The position numbers and the translations under genes were made by a program. A stretch of DNA of 64,000 nucleotides, from assembly GCA_030248135.1 (NCBI GenBank), contig JASANC010005875.1:1-64000 (forward strand), given 5' to 3'. The DNA comes from Theristus sp. LFF4_11. Its lineage: Eukaryota; Nematoda; Chromadorea; Monhysterida; Xyalidae. Below, piece after piece: positions 56,585-64,000 of the stretch (position 1 is the first letter of the stretch; the number at the start of each line of letters is the position of its first letter). The notes beneath the pieces are model-generated. The model had not been told where the DNA came from. It did no database searches and was given only the letters and a program-made list of their open reading frames with translations.

Positions 56585-58634
56585 TGTGCTGCGTATTCGT
56601 TTTATCGTCTCCATTCCACGTTTTGTTCAACCAACGTTTCCATTCATACAAACGATGTCACAATTCAACGTCTGCGTAAAAAATACGGTTTTACTGTCCC
56701 ACTTTTATATACTGCAATCTCTCAATAGTCAATACACAGCTTTTTACAGTGCATAAAGGGCTCTGACATTCAAGAGCTTTGAAGATATTCAGCAAAATTA
56801 TAGTTTCATTGTAATGTCTTGTTTTCAGAATTACCCAAAATAGTGATATCTTTATGATGAAATTCTAACATATGCGGTTGTTTACGGTAACCAAGCCTGA
56901 TTGGTTTTAACTTTTAGTGCGCTCGTTTGCTGCTCGCACCACCAGCATCAGTTTTTCCCATCATATTCGCGAATTTCGGTTTTCGAATCGCGATACGTAA
57001 CAGTTTTATTAGTTGGATTCAGTCCAACGCTCTCAATGTTTTGAAAAAAATTATAAAACACAACGCCACCGCCTGGCTTGCGTGAAGCTTCACGCAGCTC
57101 CGCACGACTAGTCAAAGTTTCGAGAAATTACAAAAACTGTTGGGATGAAACTCGCCCTACACAATTTCCAATAAATGCAACCATGCTTGTAGAGATGTCA
57201 ATCGAAAGAACTTTTAGATACCAGAAAATTAAAAAACGGCACATTTTTTTCGATTTTTCTGTTTCAGAAGTGCGAGGTGGAATCCCTTAAATAGGCAGCA
57301 AAACGCTAGAGTTTTTAATGCACAACAAAAGAAACAGTGTGTGAAAGTAGTCCAACGTTTTCAAGCTAATCAATTTGAGAACCGCTATCGTGTGGTAAAA
57401 TCTCCCTATCATCAAAATTCAAAGGACTTGAAACATTCTCCAGAATGGTTCAAGCTAAAAAATGGCCGAGTTTAATCATATTTTGCTCGCTTCAACCATG
57501 CATTTATTCATACATTGTAGATTTGTATTCTACGCTCTGCAACTCATATCACTCCACTGCTTCCTGTGTGTCGTAATAATGTGTCGAAGCCTGATGAATG
57601 CTAAAAAAGAACCATATTTAAAACGAAATTATCTTCCGTGCTGGTGAAAATGTGTGATACATGACCATCCCCCAGTACGTTACTTGACCAAAGGAGCGTT
57701 TTGCCAAAATTGGCAACGGCATGTTTTGGTGTGACAACCAATTTCAATTCTGTTTGTCGAATGTGCTGAAAACTATGACCGCGCAGCCCGGTATCTACCG
57801 GTATTCGGTTTTGACACGAATTTCAAGACAGACTTTACTGGATGTCAAAAAAGAATGTGGAACCACCATATCTCCTTGACAAATCATGAATTTTACATCA
57901 CAAAAGCTCGTGCCGAGACGAGAAAATCTACGTGCCGTGAGCCCACCTTATAAATTTGACTGTGCGCATGAGCAAATTCACACGCGAACTAGCTGATATG
58001 GGATAATTATGGCGTTTCATGCGCATGTGACTTTTTGTGTTTACGTAGTTTTCTGTGGCCCTCACAGAGAATGGTGGTCCAAGAGGATGGGTATATGAAC
58101 GAGCCGATTAAGTCATTATTTTAAAAAAATGTGGTTTCGCGGTTTTATTAAGCCCCGTCCCCCGTTAACGGGCATTATTTTTGTCTTTTAACTCATGTAA
58201 TTCAATATTTGCGCTACGTCCCACATGAGTGTGTTGTACTATGAAACATATAACTTCCAGTTGCTACTGTCGGTTATAATTCCAGCTTATTGAAGAGAAG
58301 TTCTTCAAAACAAAAAAACTGTGCATCAAGAACATCTTTTACTGTTTTTGTTCAAATTTCTCCTCCCGAATGTCAGTTGGATGATTGCGTTGCGTTCATG
58401 CCGGATGACCAGACCAAACAGCGTGCAATAAAAAAATCGATTCGCCCGCGGATATGCATTTCGTGACAATGCGGAAAAACAGGCGCAAACGTGCAGTTCA
58501 TCGCAACAATAATATCGCATGTTTCAGTCGACAAAAACGGGGATAATACAATAAGCACGCAACGCTGTTCATAAATAATAAATCAATCGAACGACGATAC
58601 AACATATAAGAACTGAAAACAAAACAAAACCGCC
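56585..58634. other. Intergenic, no supported gene
   Basis: AT-rich with scattered short frames that I cannot support. No inverted repeat or tandem array was noticed. The promoter of the next gene is expected close to 58634 but no TATA box is clear. Confidence 0.45.
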
Positions 58635-61600
58635 ATGGCCGCCACCGCCGATCACAGACGACGTCGCTTTTCAATGATGAAAATGCACTCGGTGGACATG
58701 CGAGTCTCGCACGGCGTGCAAGCGCACGGCCACCGGGCCGGCCACGCCATTGGCGGCAGCGCCGAGTCGCCGCGCGCCACGCGCACTTCGCAGCAACGCC
58801 GACGCTTCTCGATCGCGAACATGCTCAGCGCCGACCACGGCGACGACACCGATTCTACGATCCACTGGGCGGCCTACTTCAACATGTGCCGTGCGTCGGC
58901 CGCGTTTCGCGCCGCCATTCGAAAACTGTCGATTTGGCGCCGCTGCACGGACGTGACGTTCATGCTCGGCAACAAGAATCTGATGGAGTTGAAGATCGAC
59001 GGACTTCCGGCCGTGGTGGACATCCCGAAGGAGTCCAGCACCGGCATGCATCGCATCGACCTCGAACGGGCGTTCGTCGTCTGGTTCATCGACTACGCGG
59101 CGCCATTCATTCGCCACCTGAAGCTGCTCGACGAGAACGGCCACGCGAAGCTCGGCCTCGACGAGGAGCTGCTGGAGAGCGTGCTGTTCGCCGTCGAGAA
59201 GCCGGCCGTGAAACCGTTGAGGCGGTTGCAATCGTTGACGATCGACCTGAAACTGGTGCGCTGTCACGCGAAACTGGCCGAGTTGTTCATTCGCTTCCGC
59301 GACGTGCCGGAGGTGAACATCAGCTTTCAGAATACCGCCTTTCAAATCGAGTCGTCGCAGATCGCGTCGCTGCTGCTCGTGCTCGGCAACGTGCACGGCG
59401 TGAAAAGGTGATTGCTGCATTGCGAGGCTTGGTTTAGGTGGAAATGGTTAATGGTTGGATGTGGGCAAGGCTTCGTTCAGGTGTAAATGGACTCTGTGGT
59501 TGGATTTGGTTTCGTTGATGGAACTGTTTCTTTCGAATAAAGCGAATTTTTTACAAAAATTCAATTTCAAACCGGATTGGGTGACGGACTCCAACAAACC
59601 GCGCTGCTAAAGAACTGCACGACGGAGAAAAAAATGAGAAACTGAATGTAAAATCAATGAAGGGTTTCAGATTCTGTTTAAACCTCGACCGCGTTGACGA
59701 CGTCGTGCTGGAGGCGGCCGCGCACGCGCTACGCGACAAGAACGTGCAGGAGCTGCAGTTGACGAGGAACCTGGGCAAGTGGTCGCAACTGAAAACAACC
59801 AATTGCGAGACGCATTTATTGCCGCTGAAATTGCGTTCATAAGATACATAGTAGTTGTTTTTGCAAGCCACTTTAGTCGCAAAACGTTTGCTATCCGTGT
59901 GAACATGATACGGCAGCACACATTTCTTCAATGATGTGCTTATTTTATTGCAACATTGCAGCTTATTGTTATTGCGTTATTATTTGCAACAACCATTGCA
60001 GACTGCCACAGTCCAACGGCGGCGCATCGACTGGGCGCCCTGGTGAACGCACTGAAGCCGGGTAGCTTGCAGAAGTTGACCATCCAAGCGATGTCCGTAG
60101 CAGCGGCCGATCTCTACGGCAAGTTCGTGCACCAGCTGTCCGCTGGCAGTGTCAGCAATCTACGCCACATCGAGCTGATCATTGTGCGACCGCAGTTCGC
60201 GCTCTTTAGACGGGCCGCGCAAATGTGGAAAGGTTGGAGACGGTTTTTGGAGATATGAGAGGGCGCCGCGAAAATGGTGTCCAGTGACTTCTTTCGCACT
60301 CGTAGTTTCACTTCGATTCAAATGGCACTTTTCTGTTGGAGCGGGCGCGATGAAAAACCGTGGCTTTTCGGGTCGAAAGAGTTTTTTTCAGCGGTCGAAT
60401 AAACAAAAAACACCAATCTTTAGTGCGATTTAAAAAAAAGTCAATTGTTACGCTGTGTTGTGTCGTGTGCACTTAGAGATGTAAGGGTCAAAAAATTTTT
60501 TTTTAAATTTAAAAAAAAAAGTTAAAAAAATGAGCATTTTTTTTTAATTTTTTTTATTAAAAATTTTTGAAATTTTTTCTTTAATGTGCCCTGAAAATGC
60601 CGTTTTTGGCATAATTTTTCGAAAGTTCAACAAAAATTTTCTTTGACTTTACCTTGTCACTTAGTCTTCAACGCTGCAGGTGGTATTCTGGATTGATTTA
60701 TCGACTGTTTTCAGCCTTGGTGAGTGATGATCGACTCGCGCATTGAAGTACTTGAGCGTCGCAAAGGCTAGTTCAACAAATTTCGATGTCGCTAAGGTGA
60801 GATAGAAGCAGAGAACTCACATTTACGCATCGTTTTTCAGGATCTCGAAAGGTCGAAATTGCACTGTCTGCCACTGCAAGCGTAACTTCGTTGGTTGCTC
60901 GTTGCTGTTTCGCCTCGTGTCGTCAGCATGATCACACCGGTTTGTTGTTGAACTTGTTTCCGTGTTATTTGAGGTGAATTGAGAGGCAAAACACGAGACG
61001 TGATGTCGTCGGTGGGAAAATGGGGTCGCCGAAACCAAGTCTGAAATTTTCACCCTCCTCTCATATGAGTGGGGGTCATATGGTAAGTCGGTGGCTCCTC
61101 AGATGGTGATATTCGGACTCCCTGAAAAATTCTGAACAACTTTCATTTTAAAAAAAAAATTAAAAAAAAAATAGAAAATTTTTTTTTCTTGACATCTCTA
61201 TGTGCACTGCGCTGTCCGTCTAGTGAATGCCACATTTTTTGTTTCTTTTGGTGAACAACAGTTTTTCGATACGCGTTCTAAACTTTTCTCAAACTTGCCA
61301 CATCCGGATGCAATTTCCTTTTTGCAGCGATTTCACGCTCCGACCGTCGCCCGATCATCGAGGAGCGTCTGTCGGCCAACCTGCTCGCGTCGTCTCGCGT
61401 GCCGGCGCACAAACTCTGGACGCACTTGCCGGCGATCGCGCCGCAACTGCGAGTGGTCAACATCACACGGCACGTCGGCGCCGTTAATGATGAACAGTTC
61501 GCAGGTAATTATAGTGCAATGTTTGCGTTGGAAAACCAAAAAACTAACTAAAGCGACATTTATTGAGTTTGAAGCGCTAAGCGCTAACGTCACTTCGCTT

Positions 61601-62308
61601 CACATTTCATGAAGCAGCGCAGCTTCACATGAGCTGACGAGTGCATGAATGGGAGAGCAAAATGCAATAAACACAAGTTCTCCATTTTTCAGTTATGTTT
61701 GTTTTCATGCTCCGGTCGAGAAAAACCTGCAAACATTGAATCACGCGAAAGATCGGTCTTTCAACAAATCTGATGGAGTCGAAAACATGAGAGAGGACTC
61801 GAAACAATTGTCGTCCATGTCGTGGTACACACGTCCACTCTTTTCAGACATCGTCCAAGCGTGGGCACGGTTCTGCGACGCCTCACTGAAGCAGCAATCC
61901 GAGCAACCGCCACCAGCGGCGTCGCCGCAGCGCGCACCGAAACCGCCGGCCACACCAACGCCCGCACCAAACCTGCTGTCCACCGCGAGTCTCGCCGCAC
62001 AACAGAAGTCACTCTCCGATCTGACAATCAATCGCGAGACTAATTTGACCAAATCCGTGCAAATTCGCGTCGAAGAAATCGCCGTCTCCGAGTTACCGCC
62101 GAACGTGCACCCGCGCATCATGCACCGCCTGAACGCAACGTTGCTCCCGCGACCGCACTCCGTCGTGCCGCACGCGGCCACCGCGGGCAATCAGGGCGCC
62201 GCCGGCGGCAATCAGCCTCAGCGGCAGAACAGCGGCCACGGTGGACTGGACTGGACGTTCACCATGAAGGATCACTTGGAGATGGTCGTCGTAAAACAGT
62301 CGAAATGA
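58635..62308 (+). CDS. Unrecognised protein with leucine-rich stretches
   Basis: Five exons: 58635-59407, 59671 to about 59834, 60002-60232, 61328-61504 and 61848-62308 (stop TGA), about 600 residues. The exon 2 donor and exon 3 acceptor are the weakest calls; all phases agree as given. The N-terminus is basic and His/Arg-rich, with two similar motifs RRRRFSMMKMHSVD and QRRRFSIANMLSAD. The middle has spaced leucine-rich stretches (LRRLQSLTIDLKLV, VQELQLTRNLG, LQKLTIQAMSV, LRHIELIIV, LRVVNITRHV), like degenerate leucine-rich repeats or the C-terminal half of nematode F-box-type proteins, but no F-box is visible. The C-terminus is Pro/Ala/Gln-rich. There is no signal peptide, so it is probably intracellular. 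Exons are notably GC-rich compared with the flanking DNA. I do not recognise the family. Confidence 0.7.
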
Positions 62309-62909
62309 GACATTTCTCTTTTTTGTTGAAAACTTTTGTTTACGTGCTTTTCTAACTTTACCAAAAATTAAAAATGGTATTGTGGCTGATTAAGTTGACG
62401 TTGACGGTGTTTGTAGATCTGTGTTAACGTACCTTTCATTGACATAAACTTTTGTTTTTTTCTGTATTTCGTGCTAAAAGCGCTGGAATGTTTTTGCATA
62501 CTGACTGACTATTCCAAAATACAGTGTACTACGAATACGTAAAACTTATTGTTGGTTATTTCTTTTTTTCAGCATGGGTTTTTGTATTGAAAATTGTGGA
62601 AATTCTGTCTGAACACATCGTTCTATGTCTTGCAAAAAATAAGAGAAAATCTGTGATTCATACTAATTTTACCACTATACATACTTTTTAAAACCGTAAA
62701 GAAATAAACACTCGAATAATACTTTCAGTTGAAAAGTTGGATATCAGATCATCAGCGGATGTATGCACTGCTATAAAAACACTGACCTGCATGACTTACC
62801 GACTGACCTAAAACTAGGAATAAGAACACAATAACAACAACAACAACAAAATACGATACTTGATTGATGCCCTAAAGTGGAGTGACGGACTCCGGTTGCG
62901 TTCGTCTTG
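62309..62909. other. Convergent intergenic region
   Basis: Lies between the leucine-rich gene and the minus-strand ShKT gene. It contains an AATAAA near 62702 and an (AAC)n microsatellite near 62832-62850. Nothing else seen. Confidence 0.45.
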
Positions 62910-63735
62910 CTACTTCTTGTTCGTCGGCGCACACAGTTGACAGGAGCGAGCGCACAATGACCGCATGAATGCTGGATTGCGCTCGCATTCACCAATGGAC
63001 GCCCACGTCACGCACTCTGGCCTGGCGTCCGCACACATTGCTGTAAACGGCGCAATTTCACTCAAGAATTGTACTGTACGAATTGAAGTTTACTGTACGT
63101 TTTGAAAATACACAAATCTCATCTGTGGTTGTGCTGACTGCTGAGTAAACCAAACTAAACTTCAATAATAACATTCACCCAATCGCATCTAAAGTCACCG
63201 GAAGTCACCATAGTCGCGAAAATCACCGGAAACCTGTCAACAGTATGGTATTCTCATTTAAAAATGATTTTAAAAAACTTGATTTTTGATTTTCGATATC
63301 AGATGTTGCTTGCAATCTAGTCGTGGTGGGTTGTTAAGTTATGTATTTTCATGATGAAACCCAAACCGACGGACCAGCACAATTTCGAGCCTGCCCTCAG
63401 TTGTTCCCAAATGTCAACCACTCAGCAAAACACCACATCTCCAACGTCCAACCATGAGGCAGTATCGGCCATCCGTGCGGCGGCATCACGGGGCGTGCAA
63501 CCTGCTCCGGAACGAACGGTTTCACCGGTGGCACGACCATGGCGCCCGGCTTCGGCATCGGCAACGGAGCGACGGGCTGCGGCGGCACAACGACGGCGTC
63601 GCAGGTGTTGCACGACTTTGGGCAGTTCGGCTTCATCCAGAACGGATTCAGGTCGCATTCACCTTTGGCCGCCCAGATCGGGCACAGCTGCGTGAACGGA
63701 CCAGGGACGTCCATGCATTCGCCCGGCGTTGGTGG
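62910..63735 (-). CDS. S5: ShKT-domain protein, 3' part only
   Basis: Two minus-strand exons are clear. The upstream one starts at 63735 after acceptor 'gcgcacag' and encodes PPTPGEC then CPIWAAKGECDLNPFWM...CNTC, a ShKT domain followed by a Pro/Val-rich linker (VVVPPQPVAPLPMPKPGA); it is open to 63397 and its donor is unresolved. The last exon, 63040-62910 (stop TAG), encodes CVTWASIGECERNPAFM...CQLC, a second ShKT domain, and ends APTNKK. The linker and the basic tail resemble S2 and S3, so it is probably a relative. The 5' exons, including any six-Cys module, would lie beyond 64000 or in 63736-64000, where I see none. Confidence 0.75.
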
Positions 63736-64000
63736 CTGTGCGCCGGAGAGTGGACAATGGTGATAATTACAATGAACTCGTCTGAAGATGGTTCACGCAC
63801 ATTGTTATGACGCCAGTAATGTTGCACAGTGATAAACAACAACAAAATTCGTATTATGATAGTCATGTGCGCATGTCATGTGTGTGCCATGCATGTTTGT
63901 TTGACTGCGCAACATAACTGTGTTGTAAACATGGTGCATTGTCTTCAAACTAGGACGAAAAAGCCAGAACCATGGTGGTAAATTCTATCGATTGTTCTGT
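63736..64000. other. Presumed intron of the minus-strand ShKT gene
   Basis: No exon recognised up to the window end. Confidence 0.35.

Noticed and set aside
58671..59420. 249-codon minus-strand frame opposite the leucine-rich gene
   Set aside because: It is the antisense shadow of a GC-rich exon. The plus strand has a good start, donor and matching downstream exons.
63351..63695. Plus-strand 114-codon frame near the window end
   Set aside because: It is a shadow of the minus-strand ShKT exon, which has the full Cys pattern.

Overview
The window is eukaryotic nuclear DNA from a metazoan. Its genes are broken into many short exons with GT/AG boundaries, and intergenic DNA and introns are crowded with small inverted-repeat transposons. 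Repeated ShKT domains, a Hint (hog) protein that is not a standard hedgehog, a variant ionotropic receptor and decayed mariner-type elements point to a protostome, most likely a nematode. That placement is inference; no single base pattern proves it.

Layout. (1) 1-11.2 kb: no gene found. It holds a decayed mariner-like element, a tandem duplication, a minisatellite, a 75-base G run and a 4.3 kb palindrome of 378-bp units. (2) 11.24-19.49 kb, + strand: a seven-exon gene whose exons join in phase to give a C-type lectin domain, an EGF domain and a complete Hint domain; its first exon was not found. (3) 19.8-23.6 kb: transposon and satellites with 149-bp and 172-bp units. (4) 24.06-27.58 kb, + strand: an ionotropic-receptor-like protein in six exons, first exon not found. 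(5) 29.35-44.36 kb, + strand: four tandem paralogues (called S1-S4 here). Each has a signal-peptide exon, a six-cysteine module whose first and last cysteines sit at the exon borders, a low-complexity linker, and three ShKT domains. A fifth ShKT gene (S5) lies on the minus strand at 62.9-63.7 kb and runs off the window. (6) 44.79-53.93 kb, - strand: two housekeeping genes, proteasome subunit beta type-4 (seven exons) and tRNA-dihydrouridine synthase 1-like (eleven exons found, one internal catalytic exon missing). (7) 54-58.6 kb: G-rich repeats, a MITE and an unrecognised ORF region. (8) 58.64-62.31 kb, + strand: an unrecognised protein with leucine-rich stretches.

The two most notable systems are the lectin-EGF-Hint gene, which looks like an autoprocessing secreted protein with an unusual N-terminal half, and the S1-S4 array, whose six-cysteine module I do not recognise as a described domain. 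Exon borders were chosen by hand from frame, splice signals and phase continuity. They have not been checked against transcripts or databases.
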